52,077 bases of DNA, from assembly GCA_016744065.1 (NCBI GenBank), contig JADGFA010000029.1:1-52077 (forward strand). Reading direction: 5' to 3'. This document shows positions 27,856-37,731 of the stretch, in pieces. The position numbers were made by a program, and so were the translations under genes. The stretch is from Gammaproteobacteria bacterium. GTDB lineage: Bacteria > Pseudomonadota > Gammaproteobacteria > SZUA-229. Numbering within the stretch: the stretch's first letter is position 1; each line of letters opens with the position of its first letter. The notes beneath the pieces were generated by a model. It was given only the letters and a program-made list of their open reading frames with translations. It was not told the origin of the DNA and made no database searches.

Positions 27856-28986
27856 TTAATTACCCTTGCCCTTATTCAAAATCATAAGATTACAATTTCC
27901 TGATTTTCTTTCAACAAAATTTTTTCTTTTGTTTTCAAAATACTGAAAAACACCTCGTTTATTTTCAAACAAGTTACAACCTTTGTATGGTGAAGACAGT
28001 GGTTCACCCACAAACACACCCTGCCCTGGCATTTGCACACTTTTCCAGTAAGACTCGAGCAATGTTTCACCTGTTAAATATTTTTTCATCAAAATACCCG
28101 GATTAGAAAACTTTTGCACAAAGTTACATGGCTCTACAACTGTTCCGTATGTGCCTGTTACACCTGCATCAATCCATTTAAGCACACTCATCTGTTGTGC
28201 TTTAAAAAGATGCCCACCTGTAGAAGTCAAATGATCCGCTACAGCTCCAGGCATGAATTTATTTTTATCTACCCATCTGACTTTTTTCAGACCGGTAAAA
28301 TAAAACATAACATCATTTTTATGCATAATTGCATCTGCTTTTATTAATTCCACATTTAGCAAATTATCAAATTTTTCTTTTATAGCAGGATAATAAACTG
28401 AACGAACATTACGTGCTTTATTACTGGTACTAAGTAAATACGCTGCTCCCAGTGGGCGACTAAAATCAGCCGCCTTCCCTCTATCTATTAACTTTTTTAC
28501 ATTTTCAACACTTGTTGCAGATAGCATCATTGCTGGTCGTATCTTATAATCGGTATATGGCGCTCTACTTCGACTATTAAAATACTTATGTTGCTTTGTT
28601 AACTTACAGCCTTTTGCACAATATTGCGTACTATATCCTAACGAAATTGCAGAAGTAATTGACATACAATCTACTTTCCAGGGTTTTCTCCATGCCAGTA
28701 CATAAGCCTGTATATTTTCTTTTGTTTTTTCTTTAATCTGAATTTTAATTTTGTTAAATTCGGCGACAGTTAAGCTGCCTACATTATGCTTAAACTTTAA
28801 AAAGATCACATTTGCATCAGGAATTAACCTTACCTTCTGGTAATACCTGGCAATTTTCACACTTTCAGGGTCATTTGCATTAACTAATATACTTAATGTC
28901 TTATTACTAACCTCTGCTTTTAATGGGTAACTCACAAATAAATAAAGTATTATTAATCCAAAAAATAACCTGAATATATTTTTCAT
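27856..28986 (-). CDS. Exported TIGR03790-like protein of unknown function
   Basis: The 376-residue product has a signal peptide (hydrophobic core about residues 6-22, cleavage near KAE at 23-25). The mature N-terminus VNANDPESVKIARYYQ and IPDANVIFL match the start of the TIGR03790 family, recalled from its consensus. A TSTGGHLFKAQQMSVLKWIDAGVTGTYGT segment is a second conserved feature. The function of the family is unknown. It lies between the regulatory/export genes and the sugar-nucleotide genes, so a periplasmic or surface role in polymer secretion is possible. It contains several cysteines, including CxxxC (KYCAKGC-like), that could form disulfides. Confidence 0.7.
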   Translation of the reverse strand: MKNIFRLFFGLIILYLFVSYPLKAEVSNKTLSILVNANDPESVKIARYYQKVRLIPDANVIFLKFKHNVGSLTVAEFNKIKIQIKEKTKENIQAYVLAWRKPWKVDCMSITSAISLGYSTQYCAKGCKLTKQHKYFNSRSRAPYTDYKIRPAMMLSATSVENVKKLIDRGKAADFSRPLGAAYLLSTSNKARNVRSVYYPAIKEKFDNLLNVELIKADAIMHKNDVMFYFTGLKKVRWVDKNKFMPGAVADHLTSTGGHLFKAQQMSVLKWIDAGVTGTYGTVVEPCNFVQKFSNPGILMKKYLTGETLLESYWKSVQMPGQGVFVGEPLSSPYKGCNLFENKRGVFQYFENKRKNFVERKSGNCNLMILNKGKGN

Positions 28987-29033
28987 AAAAACGTTAATAT
29001 GAAATCACACATATTTATAAGCTGTTCTTCCTG

Positions 29034-29930
29034 TTAAAGGCTAATTTTATCCTGCATCCGTTTTCTTCCTATTTTTGATAAAAGCTTCGATATCCAGCCA
29101 GGCTTCAAATCTAAACCTGCATAGTCTTTATCTGTTGTATAAGCCTTATTAAGCACGGTACCAATAACTTCATTACCCTGTAATAATTCAAAAGCCTGTT
29201 TTAATTCTTTCTCCTGCGTTTTTCCTTCTTCTATTACGACCAGTGTTGCATCCGCATTAGGAATAAAAGCCAATGTATCTGAACTTTCTAATAAAGGTGG
29301 TAAATCAAAAATAACAATACGAGATGGGTACCTATGCTTCACTTCTTCTACAAGACGCTGCATTTTGGGTGAACTTAACATTTCCGATGAATTAGCAATC
29401 GCGCTTCCAGCAGGTAACACGACAAAACGTGGAACACCTTCAGGGTTTACCAACATTTCATTTAAAGGTTTATCATGCAATAAATAATCACTCAACCCAT
29501 AATCTGTATGGAAGTCAAAATACTTATCCAGTTTAGGTGATCGTAAATTTGCATCTACTAGTAATACCGTATTATCAATTTCACGTGCCAGGCTCATGGC
29601 TAAATTTATAGCCGTAAGAGACTTACCTTCCCCTGAACCTGGGCTGGTTATAGCTAATATATTCCAGTCTTTTTCATTAAGTCTCTGTAAAACCTGTGTT
29701 CGCAAAACTCGATAAGAATCTGAAATATTATTTTGCTGCTCGGTAATAATACGCCTCTCTCTTAATTCATTAACCGGCATGGGTAAAATACGAGTATTTG
29801 TATATTTAATTTCCCGACCTTCAATACTTTGTTTATTTTGAGTTGGCTTTTCAATCGGGTCTATTACTTTATCACCATTTTTGGCGCGTTCCTGACGAGC
29901 TAACTCTAATGCCTGTTTAATACGTTCCAT
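29034..29930 (-). CDS. CpsD/CapB-type P-loop tyrosine autokinase
   Basis: This cytoplasmic BY-kinase-like ATPase partners with the Wzz-type protein encoded just upstream and controls polymer length and export. It has Walker A SPGSGEGKS (96-104), the Walker A' segment TVLLVDANLRSPKLD and Walker B VIFDLPPLLE. A basic N-terminal region of about 70 residues precedes the ATPase fold, as in kinases of exosortase-linked polysaccharide loci. The C-terminus is short and does not show the usual cluster of tyrosines, so autophosphorylation may be limited or elsewhere. It lies 13 bases after the Wzz-like gene. Confidence 0.88.
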   Translation of the reverse strand: MERIKQALELARQERAKNGDKVIDPIEKPTQNKQSIEGREIKYTNTRILPMPVNELRERRIITEQQNNISDSYRVLRTQVLQRLNEKDWNILAITSPGSGEGKSLTAINLAMSLAREIDNTVLLVDANLRSPKLDKYFDFHTDYGLSDYLLHDKPLNEMLVNPEGVPRFVVLPAGSAIANSSEMLSSPKMQRLVEEVKHRYPSRIVIFDLPPLLESSDTLAFIPNADATLVVIEEGKTQEKELKQAFELLQGNEVIGTVLNKAYTTDKDYAGLDLKPGWISKLLSKIGRKRMQDKISL

Positions 29931-29943
29931 TATTATTCTCTCT

Positions 29944-31710
29944 TTAAACGCCCATTACATTTTCGGCTTTACGAATACTTTTAAACCAGAGCACATCTAG
30001 CGGTGTCCAGAAAAAATGAATCATTAACAATACCGTTATAATACTGCCTGCCACAGAACCAGCAACTATTCGATTAACTCGACGCTTATTTACTAAATCA
30101 TATGTATTATAAATAACGGGAATAACAGCTAAAGGTGCAGCAGTTAATATTTTATTTACCCCAAAAACACCACGCACAGAACCATCCATCGCCTCTTTTA
30201 ATATTGCCACGCCCAGGCCGGCTGCAAATGAGAATATCAACGATAAAAATATAATTGCAACTCGATTAGGGCTAACCGGTTTTTCAGGGTACTGGGCCGG
30301 ATCAATCAATATGAATGACTCTCCTTTTCTTTCCTTTTCAAGTTCCTGACCAATTTCCGCTTCCATTTGTCGTGCTTTTATATCCTGAAAACGTGCCAGA
30401 GTATTTGTCTGTTCACGCACTAACACCATATATTCTTTTTCAACCTGTGGACTTTTCGACACTCTTTCTTCAATTTCTATGAGTTTTTTATCCAGTCGTT
30501 TTTTCCTAAGGGCATTTGATTTAATATCTGTTTCAACTGTTTTAAGCTGAGTCTGAACAGAAATATATGCAGGGTTGTCTGGCTGCAACTTCATAACGTT
30601 TTTTTCAGGTTGCAACTGTAATAACGCTATCTTTTTTTCTAACTCATCAACTTCAGATTTAAGGCTGGATACATCAGGGTGACTGGCTGAATATTTTTCC
30701 TTAATTGCGGCATACTCACTACGCTTTTGTGTCAGTATTTTGGCCTGTTGCTGAATATCTGCATGCTGCCCCGTATACTGCCGTAAACCATCTATTTCCC
30801 TCTTCACTTTAACAATATCGGGGTGTAAGTCTGAGTATTTCGCTGACAGACTTACATACTCAGACTCAAGTGCTTTTAATCTGGAAGATGGATCTAAAAT
30901 AGACTCCCCAGTAGCTGATCTCATATTTGTTAATGGGTTTATCTGCTCTAACTGACTTTGCAAATAAAACTGCCTTTCTTTTAATGCTCTCAAATCAGAA
31001 TCAACAGAATCAAGCTCTGATTCTGTACGATTTAACAGTGCCAGATTCATTGATGACATAGAAGGTAAACTATCTGAATTTTGTTCTTTAAATACAGCCA
31101 GTATTTTCGCTGACTCGGTAATTCGGTTTTCCAGCTTTGTTGTTTCATCCGTTAAAAACGAGTAGGTTTCAGCCGCTTTATCTTTACGTGTTTTTAAATT
31201 TTCAGCCAGATACAAACTGGTTAACTCACCTGCTACTTTTTGTGTAGATGCAGGATGATTGCCTTCATACGACAGAGTAAACGCAATTGTTGCTACACCG
31301 GATCTTCCTGTAATAGGATCCATAACATCTGCGCTAATCATATTTAAACCGATATCTTCACGCATTTTTTCTAAAATTTCTTCTGTTGTCTTACGCTTTC
31401 GGTCTTCTACATATAAATTATATTTATTTATAATTTCCAGCAAATTTGGCCGCGTCATAACGCTCTGACTGATTGTCTGAATACGCTGTGAAGCAAATGA
31501 AGTAACTGTTGAACGAACCAGGGTTGTTGGTATCTCCTGCTCTTTTATAAGAATAGTAGCCGAAGAACGATAAGTTGGCGGCCATACAAATGCTGTTATC
31601 ATGCCGACTAAAAACACAATTAACATTGTAATAATAATAGCGGCCTTCCTACGGCTAATTACCGCAAGATAATCTTGAATACTTTTTTCCTGTTCTTCCA
31701 TTATTTTCAT
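29944..31710 (-). CDS. Wzz/GumC-type polysaccharide chain-length determinant
   Basis: The 588-residue inner-membrane protein has a Wzz domain start (QDYLAVISRRKAAIIITMLIVFLVG) with a first membrane segment at about 34-52, a long periplasmic coiled-coil region (about 170-470), a second membrane segment at about 490-512 after a proline-rich PEKPVSPNR motif, and a third near 553-573. It should set polymer length in complex with the CpsD-type kinase. The coiled coil contains two related blocks (KYSDLHPDIVKVKREID and KYSASHPDVSSLKSEVD), an internal duplication. It is the third gene of the export/regulation block. Confidence 0.9.
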   Translation of the reverse strand: MKIMEEQEKSIQDYLAVISRRKAAIIITMLIVFLVGMITAFVWPPTYRSSATILIKEQEIPTTLVRSTVTSFASQRIQTISQSVMTRPNLLEIINKYNLYVEDRKRKTTEEILEKMREDIGLNMISADVMDPITGRSGVATIAFTLSYEGNHPASTQKVAGELTSLYLAENLKTRKDKAAETYSFLTDETTKLENRITESAKILAVFKEQNSDSLPSMSSMNLALLNRTESELDSVDSDLRALKERQFYLQSQLEQINPLTNMRSATGESILDPSSRLKALESEYVSLSAKYSDLHPDIVKVKREIDGLRQYTGQHADIQQQAKILTQKRSEYAAIKEKYSASHPDVSSLKSEVDELEKKIALLQLQPEKNVMKLQPDNPAYISVQTQLKTVETDIKSNALRKKRLDKKLIEIEERVSKSPQVEKEYMVLVREQTNTLARFQDIKARQMEAEIGQELEKERKGESFILIDPAQYPEKPVSPNRVAIIFLSLIFSFAAGLGVAILKEAMDGSVRGVFGVNKILTAAPLAVIPVIYNTYDLVNKRRVNRIVAGSVAGSIITVLLMIHFFWTPLDVLWFKSIRKAENVMGV

Positions 31711-31713
31711 TTA

Positions 31714-33015
31714 CTAATAAGTTGTGGCCAATTTTGGCCAGTGTAAGAATAAATTAACAAAAACAGCATTTACTGTACTGTCTTCATCTCTGCTTGTCAG
31801 GTTCTGATCAATGTACCTGTACCTAATACTCAAATTCCAGTTTTTATTTAATTTATAAATTACAGCAGGCTCAATACGATAACGAGACCTGTCCTGAGAT
31901 GAATCAGAATTACTAATTGTTTCTGATTCAGATGCATCTATAATTAAACTACTTGAAAAACGTTCGGTGTTTTTAAAGTCAAATAAATAAGTAGCACTAC
32001 GTATTTCCTGAACACCACCAAAACTTGAAGGCGTTACCGTTCTCCCGCCTATAAAACTATGCGATGCTCGCTCAGTTTTACTCTTATAACTAATATTCAC
32101 CACAGTACCATTATCTTTATTTTCTATATCTTCCAGCACTGGAGTTGCTGGAAAAACAAAAATAACATCTGGACAACGACCATTAGACGACACATCTGCT
32201 AAATCAAAAGTTTGTCCCCCGGCAGTACAGGCAACTGTTACGCCTGTTCTAAGTGAGTCTAAACGCCGTCCGCCAAATGAAAAACTAAATTTGTCAGTAG
32301 AATTAAATGCATAACTATAATCTAACTGTAATACCGTTGTATCAGACGAAAAATTTGCATCTGGACTTTCTGAAGTAGAGTAAGAGCTGGTAAACCCAAG
32401 CTGATGATTCTGCGCAATGGACCATACCGCTTTAAAACTCGCACTTTCAAGATCATAATCAAAAAAAGTATTACTTGTCACTTCGTCAAAAGCGACATCG
32501 GTGCTATTTAAGCTAAAAATAATTTGCGATGTTTCACTCATGTTCCATTTTACTGAAGGAGAAACGGACGCTGTTTTACGTTCTGTATGGTCATCAAGTA
32601 AACCCGCATCCGGGTTTTCTGTATCAAAATCCGTATCAAAATTTGAATTACGCTCAAAACTTGTATTTAAACGCCAGTCTGAACGCTCTGTCTGCTTACC
32701 ACCATTAAATGCAAAAAAGGCATTATCACTATCCGCGTCCTCTATATCCTGAAAACGAGTCGCTTTACCTTTTGCATTAATTGCCATATCCCACAAATTT
32801 ATTTCTTCGGCTGCAAACTTAACGCCTGGCTCCAGCGTATAACCAGTAGAACCTTCGGGGTTATCAGTTAACATTCTAACATTATCATTATACTGAGCTC
32901 TCAATGTAATACTGGGCTCTATTTTCCATTCTGCCGCTTCAGCTGCTACGGCAAAAAACATGAGTCCGTTTAATACAAAAAAACTTTTTTGAAATAACGT
33001 TAACTGAAAGTTCAT
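31714..33015 (-). CDS. Outer-membrane beta-barrel protein of the polysaccharide export system
   Basis: The 433-residue product has a signal peptide (hydrophobic core about residues 8-25, cleavage after AEA near 27) and then the alternating pattern of a beta-barrel, with repeated aromatic/polar strands such as LRAQYNDNVRM, YSYAFNSTDKFSFSFGGR and WNLSIRYRYIDQ near the C-terminus. It has the position and size of the barrel proteins of exosortase-associated polysaccharide loci (EpsL/TIGR03016-like). It may form the outer-membrane exit with the small export protein encoded 12 bases upstream, which lacks the helical barrel of full-length Wza. Confidence 0.78.
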   Translation of the reverse strand: MNFQLTLFQKSFFVLNGLMFFAVAAEAAEWKIEPSITLRAQYNDNVRMLTDNPEGSTGYTLEPGVKFAAEEINLWDMAINAKGKATRFQDIEDADSDNAFFAFNGGKQTERSDWRLNTSFERNSNFDTDFDTENPDAGLLDDHTERKTASVSPSVKWNMSETSQIIFSLNSTDVAFDEVTSNTFFDYDLESASFKAVWSIAQNHQLGFTSSYSTSESPDANFSSDTTVLQLDYSYAFNSTDKFSFSFGGRRLDSLRTGVTVACTAGGQTFDLADVSSNGRCPDVIFVFPATPVLEDIENKDNGTVVNISYKSKTERASHSFIGGRTVTPSSFGGVQEIRSATYLFDFKNTERFSSSLIIDASESETISNSDSSQDRSRYRIEPAVIYKLNKNWNLSIRYRYIDQNLTSRDEDSTVNAVFVNLFLHWPKLATTY

Positions 33016-33027
33016 TTCAAAACGGAC

Positions 33028-33636
33028 TTAAGGCACAACAACAACATCGCCACTTTGCAGTATGATATTTTGTTTCAGCTTATAGCCATCCGCAACTTCA
33101 TCATACTCAAATAACATGCTTTTAATATCGCCATCTACACGGCGCAATATTTTAATATTATTGGAACTTGCATACGCATTTAAACCACCGGCCATTGCCA
33201 GAGCCTGCATTACATCGATATATGATGTACCAATATACTGACCAGGGCGGTTTACCTTACCAACAACAAATATTTTATTATTTTCAATTTTTCTAATTGA
33301 AACAGTAACAACAGGATCTGGAATATATTGTTTGATTTTACTGACAAGTAATTTCTGTAATTGAGCAACGCTTTTACCACCTGCATTCAGATCACCCGCA
33401 AGCGGGAAGCTCATCCCTCCATCGGGACGTACTAATACCTCCTGTTGAAGGCCATCTTCCTTCCAGACAGAGATATTCAGAACATCACCCGGGCCAATTT
33501 TATATATCGGTATTGTGGTTACTGTTTTTTGGGGGGCTGCTGCCGCTACAATCGAGCTAGACAAAAAGAGTGCAATTAAACCCTGTAAAAATAGTGGTAA
33601 TACCGATGCTAATTTAGTTTTAATATATATATTCAT
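33028..33636 (-). CDS. Polysaccharide export protein (short Wza-like, exosortase-associated)
   Basis: The 202-residue product has a signal peptide without a lipobox cysteine, then a polysaccharide-export domain starting YKIGPGDVLNISVWKE, with VRPDGGMSFPLAGDL and VSIRKIENNKIFVVGKVNRPGQY, and one SLBB-type beta-grasp repeat ending in SGDVVVVP. It lacks the C-terminal amphipathic helix that forms the outer-membrane pore of E. coli Wza, so it probably cooperates with the barrel protein downstream. It is the first gene of the export block, with a 235-base upstream region that probably holds the promoter. Confidence 0.9.
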   Translation of the reverse strand: MNIYIKTKLASVLPLFLQGLIALFLSSSIVAAAAPQKTVTTIPIYKIGPGDVLNISVWKEDGLQQEVLVRPDGGMSFPLAGDLNAGGKSVAQLQKLLVSKIKQYIPDPVVTVSIRKIENNKIFVVGKVNRPGQYIGTSYIDVMQALAMAGGLNAYASSNNIKILRRVDGDIKSMLFEYDEVADGYKLKQNIILQSGDVVVVP

Positions 33637-33761
33637 TAATAATCACTAATACGGTTCCATTAAAATATGACACATAATAGGCAATCCAGAGGACTGATGC
33701 AAAGACTTTAAAGCATTAAGCCTTTCAACTACTTAGGATATTTTTACTATGACTTAGGTTA

Positions 33762-33784
33762 ATAGCTTTATCTATAAAAGCTAT
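33762..33784. repeat. Short inverted repeat in front of the export operon
   Basis: Arms ATAGCTTT (33762-33769) and AAAGCTAT (33777-33784) pair perfectly around a 7-base loop. The repeat lies between the end of the GGDEF/EAL gene and the start of the export protein gene, both on the minus strand. It could be a weak terminator for the former or an operator for the latter. No clear T-run follows on the minus strand. Confidence 0.35.
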
Positions 33785-33871
33785 GCCCAGTTTGCAGTAA
33801 TAACGTGAAGTCAGTCCGGATTTTGATGATAAATGCACCTAAACCAGAGGTTTATTTATAATTTGCTAATA

Positions 33872-36271
33872 TTATACTGATCCTATCCTTATCTCTTTGG
33901 GCACGCCAAGGTGGTAACCCTGAACATAATCCACCCCCATCTCCTTTAATAAAACAAGTGTTTCTTCATTTTCCACCCACTCAGCTATCACCTTCACTTT
34001 CATAACGTGGCCTACCCGCACAATGGCATCAACCATTGCCCTGTCTATTGGGTCATTAACCATATCAACAACAAATGAACCATCTATCTTGATATAATCT
34101 ACGGGTAAGGTTTTAAGGTAGGTAAATGAGCTAAGACCACTGCCAAAATCATCCAGTGAAAATCGACAGCCCAAAGATTTTAATGTCTTAATAAACTGTG
34201 TGGCTCTGGCCAGATTACTGATTGCAGCGGTTTCCGTTACTTCAAAACAAACTTTACTCAGATCAATATCATGTTTTTCAGCCATATCCAGTATGTATTT
34301 CAGCAAATTTTCATCTACCAGTGAGGTACCAGACAGATTTATCGCCACCACATTATCTATGCCCGCACAACGGGTAGATCCCATATACTCAAATATCTGC
34401 CTGATAACCCAACGATCAACCGTACTCATCAAGTTATAACGCTCAGCCGCTGGAATAAATGCATCGGGACGCACAATAATATTATCTTCATCTCGCATAC
34501 GAATCAGAATTTCACAATGCCTAAGCTCCTTTTCATGCTCTTTTATAGCAACTACAGGCTGCTCAAATAACACCATACGATGTTCTTCCAGGGCTTTGGT
34601 TATACGGCTGGCCCAGTGCATCTGACCATGACGCTCTGATAGCATGGCATCAGAGGGCTCATATACATGCACTCGATTACGCCCCATATCTTTTGCCGCA
34701 TAACAGGCCATATCCGCAGACGCCAGTATGGTTGCAAGATCCATATTATCGGCATTAATACCCACCACACCAATACTGGCACCAATCTCAAAAGACCTTT
34801 CCTGCCAGGCAAAACGAAAATCCTTAACCGACTCTCTAACTTTTTCTGCAATCTGGGCAGCCTGTTTAAGCACACAGTTTTCTAACAATAAACCAAACTC
34901 ATCGCCACCTAAACGAGCCAGGGTATCTCCCTCACGAATACAGGATTTTAATAAATCACCTAACTGACGTAACAACTCATCCCCCGCCACATGGCCACAG
35001 GTATCATTAACGACTTTAAACTGATCAAGATCGACATAACAAAGTGCATGATGGCGATTTTCTATTGCTACATTCAATAGAGCAGCCTCAAGTTGCTCTT
35101 CAAACATACGACGATTAAATAACCCGGTAAGCATATCGTGACTGGCCTGATAAGACAGTTGACGACTCAACTTACGCTCCTGACTCACATCCTGAAACAC
35201 CATGACAGAGCCAATAACTTCTCCCTTATTATTGCGCATAGGCGCTGCCGTAGCCTCTATAGGAATCGCTTTACCATCACTTCTAACCAGTGCTGAGTGA
35301 TTCTCCAGCACCTCAACCCGTTTATTTTTCAAGCATGCAACACTTGGACTGGTTATGTGCCTTCCAGTATCTTCATTTACAAGCTTAATGGCATCACTCA
35401 GATCCATACCTCTGGCCTGGTTTAGATTCAGGCCCATTAATCGTTCTGCAACCGGATTTAAATACTGAATGGTATTGCTCGAATGAGTGGTAATCACACC
35501 ATCCATTATTGAATGCAGGGTAACTTCTGCCTGGATTTTTTCTTCAAAAAGTGCTTTTTGTGAAACCTCAAGTTCATGTTGATGAGAGGTTACCAGGTCC
35601 AGTGCCTGATTAATAAATTTAGCTAAATAACCAAATTCATCCTTTCTATTTTCATTAAAACGAACAGACTGGTCTTCCTTAGCAAATTTCTGAGCCGTGG
35701 TAACCATACTCCAAAGCGGTTGAGATAGAACTTTTTGCAATATTTGCTGCAAAATCATTCCAAATGCAAAAGCCAATGCACCAATAGTCAGCAATAATTT
35801 TTTTCTGGAATCAGTAATTGTTTGCTCAAAACTTCGCATAAAAATATCAATATCAACAACCTGTATATCAACATTCGATTTTACCCTTATCAATAACTGA
35901 CCTTTTATCTGCACCTGCCCTTCATATAACTCACCAAAGTGGTACTGCTGGCCCAAAAATTGATAACGAATAGACTCAATAGGATACTGCTCAGAAAACG
36001 ACTGAAAAAGTTTTTCAACCTGGTCAGTCATATAAACATGATCAAAAATATTCTGGCGGTGATTAATGTAAAGATTTTCCAGTTCATGCTCGACATAAAG
36101 AATATTATTATTATATTCATCAATAAGCCGAGCTTCTCTCTGATTCAGAATATAGGTCGCGGCCAATAAGCCGACCAAAACCATTCCCCAAAAAACTATA
36201 CCTGTGACTTTAGCCGACAGAGACATGCTAACCAATTGATTTTCAATTATTTTATTGCTTTTTTGACTCAT
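33872..36271 (-). CDS. Membrane-bound dual GGDEF/EAL cyclic-di-GMP enzyme
   Basis: The 799-residue product has two membrane segments (about 22-42 and 159-177) enclosing a periplasmic sensor region, then a HAMP-like region, a PAS domain (about 245-365), a GGDEF domain and an EAL domain. The diguanylate cyclase site is intact (GGDEF, 455-459) and has an RxxD inhibitory site (Arg446-Asp449). The phosphodiesterase domain reads EIL (587-589) in place of EAL but keeps the later motifs CFEVTE, DDFGSG, KIDGSF and an EWVE block, so activity is likely. Its start overlaps the DUF2892-like gene by 4 bases. The position directly upstream of the polysaccharide locus suggests control of polymer production by c-di-GMP. 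Confidence 0.92.
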   Translation of the reverse strand: MSQKSNKIIENQLVSMSLSAKVTGIVFWGMVLVGLLAATYILNQREARLIDEYNNNILYVEHELENLYINHRQNIFDHVYMTDQVEKLFQSFSEQYPIESIRYQFLGQQYHFGELYEGQVQIKGQLLIRVKSNVDIQVVDIDIFMRSFEQTITDSRKKLLLTIGALAFAFGMILQQILQKVLSQPLWSMVTTAQKFAKEDQSVRFNENRKDEFGYLAKFINQALDLVTSHQHELEVSQKALFEEKIQAEVTLHSIMDGVITTHSSNTIQYLNPVAERLMGLNLNQARGMDLSDAIKLVNEDTGRHITSPSVACLKNKRVEVLENHSALVRSDGKAIPIEATAAPMRNNKGEVIGSVMVFQDVSQERKLSRQLSYQASHDMLTGLFNRRMFEEQLEAALLNVAIENRHHALCYVDLDQFKVVNDTCGHVAGDELLRQLGDLLKSCIREGDTLARLGGDEFGLLLENCVLKQAAQIAEKVRESVKDFRFAWQERSFEIGASIGVVGINADNMDLATILASADMACYAAKDMGRNRVHVYEPSDAMLSERHGQMHWASRITKALEEHRMVLFEQPVVAIKEHEKELRHCEILIRMRDEDNIIVRPDAFIPAAERYNLMSTVDRWVIRQIFEYMGSTRCAGIDNVVAINLSGTSLVDENLLKYILDMAEKHDIDLSKVCFEVTETAAISNLARATQFIKTLKSLGCRFSLDDFGSGLSSFTYLKTLPVDYIKIDGSFVVDMVNDPIDRAMVDAIVRVGHVMKVKVIAEWVENEETLVLLKEMGVDYVQGYHLGVPKEIRIGSV

Positions 36272-36687
36272 TTAAATCCAAGCCAGCGAATAGCAAGTAA
36301 CACAGGACAAACACCACTTAATCCCGCACCAAATATGGCGAAACCCATAAACCAGGGGAAAAACCAGAGTGCATCAACTATAAAATAACCAATACATAAA
36401 AAAGACCCAACAATTATTCGCCACACACGCTCTGCTTCTATATTAAATTTGGCATTTTCCACAAGAGCCACATCAACATATACATAATCCTGCCTAAACA
36501 CCCTGTTACGTATTAACCCTGCCAACATGGGCACTCTAAAATTAGTAATACCCTCCAAAAACAAAACCACGATAGTAGCGTACATGGCATAATCAAAATC
36601 AAAATTCAATATAACCAACAAGGCAAAACCCATTATCGCTCTATAGGTTCGATCAGACATTTCTGCCTCCGTAACAAAAATTAACAC
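36268..36687 (-). CDS. DUF2892-like small inner-membrane protein
   Basis: The 139-residue product has hydrophobic segments near residues 14-30, 33-48, 88-104 and 107-130. The C-terminal GAGLSGVCPVLLAIRWLG resembles the GxCPxxxLLG end of DUF2892/YgaP-like membrane domains, of which this is one by inspection. No rhodanese domain is attached. It overlaps the GGDEF/EAL gene by 4 bases (ATGA), indicating one operon. The function is unknown; a link to sensing or to sulfur metabolism is only suggested by some family members. The start may be Met10 instead of Met1. Confidence 0.65.
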   Translation of the reverse strand: MLIFVTEAEMSDRTYRAIMGFALLVILNFDFDYAMYATIVVLFLEGITNFRVPMLAGLIRNRVFRQDYVYVDVALVENAKFNIEAERVWRIIVGSFLCIGYFIVDALWFFPWFMGFAIFGAGLSGVCPVLLAIRWLGFK

Positions 36688-36815
36688 TTAAATAAATCAA
36701 TATATTTCACTCTGTAATAACCTTAACTTAATACCTGACATTCATTCACAAACTTTGCCTACACTCACATCAATATTTTGACTTATAAAATAAACACCTG
36801 GAATAATGTATTTAA

Positions 36816-37409
36816 CTACATAACAAAACTTTCTATACGTAATCGCTCTCGATTAAGCTGTAACCATTGAAGAGCAATTAAAGGTATCGCAGAACATATT
36901 TTTCCTGATACCATCAAGTCATGTAACTCAGCATAATCGGTCACCAGCACCTTAATATCCTCACCCTCATGTTCAACACCATGAATACCGCCAGCCTGCT
37001 CACTATCTACCAGAGCACATAAAACATGAATTTTTTCAGAACAACCACCTGGACTTGAATAGAAGCTATATACATTCTCAAAACTATGCACCTCTAACCC
37101 CGACTCTTCCTTACACTCACGGCGCGCCACATCATTCACCGACTCTCCTTCCTCAACCATACCTGCAACAATTTCCAGTAACCAGGGCCCATTTTCATCC
37201 TCAATAGCCCCTACACGGAACTGCTCAAGCAAAACAACCTTGTCTTTAGATGGGTCATACATTAAAACCGCTACCGCATCACCCCGATGAAATAACTCCC
37301 GACTCACCTCGATTTCACCACCCTTATAAACTTCGTGCTCTATATGGTATAAATCGACTTTAAAAAAACCCTGATATTTAGCTTCAGATTTAAGTAATTT
37401 CCACTTCAT
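36816..37409 (-). CDS. nudF: ADP-ribose pyrophosphatase (Nudix hydrolase)
   Basis: This cytoplasmic Nudix enzyme hydrolyses ADP-ribose to AMP and ribose-5-phosphate. The Nudix box is complete at residues 83-105 (G-x5-E-x7-RE-x2-EE-x-GL, seen as GMVEEGE then RRECKEESGL). The N-terminal FKVDLYHIEHEVYKGGEIEVSRE and RGDAVAVL blocks are typical of the NudF subfamily, as is the length of 197. It is divergent from the small gene starting 43 bases to the right. Confidence 0.92.
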   Translation of the reverse strand: MKWKLLKSEAKYQGFFKVDLYHIEHEVYKGGEIEVSRELFHRGDAVAVLMYDPSKDKVVLLEQFRVGAIEDENGPWLLEIVAGMVEEGESVNDVARRECKEESGLEVHSFENVYSFYSSPGGCSEKIHVLCALVDSEQAGGIHGVEHEGEDIKVLVTDYAELHDLMVSGKICSAIPLIALQWLQLNRERLRIESFVM

Positions 37410-37452
37410 AATTTTTTACCTGAAAAATTAAAAATGATACTATTAACCTATT

Positions 37453-37731
37453 ATGCATATACAACTACACAATTTAATTGGTCAACAAATTATACATAAC
37501 AGCAAATTATATATATTGATAGAAATAATAGATAATGGGCCATTACTTGTTTTTCAATGTCAGACAGAAAAAGAAATACAGCAAGATCAGCATGGTAATG
37601 CCAATAGAAAATCATTCCCTACATTTACCATTCATTGCTTAAATGAATCGAGAACTGATTTACACCCCGTATTGAAAGAAATGATTCATGAGACAGAGCA
37701 AATCCATTTACTGAACAAACTTACTAAATAA
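37453..37731 (+). CDS. Small conserved-looking protein of unknown function
   Basis: The 92-residue product is soluble, rich in Gln, His and Ile, and has no recognised motif, signal peptide or membrane segment. Its N-terminal half (HNLIGQQIIHNSKLYILIEI, PLLVFQCQ) looks like a compact beta-sheet, and the C-terminal half is helical. It is the only plausible gene between nudF and pyrD, with both neighbours on the other strand. It is probably real by length, composition and position, but no function can be given. Confidence 0.55.
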   Translation: MHIQLHNLIGQQIIHNSKLYILIEIIDNGPLLVFQCQTEKEIQQDQHGNANRKSFPTFTIHCLNESRTDLHPVLKEMIHETEQIHLLNKLTK

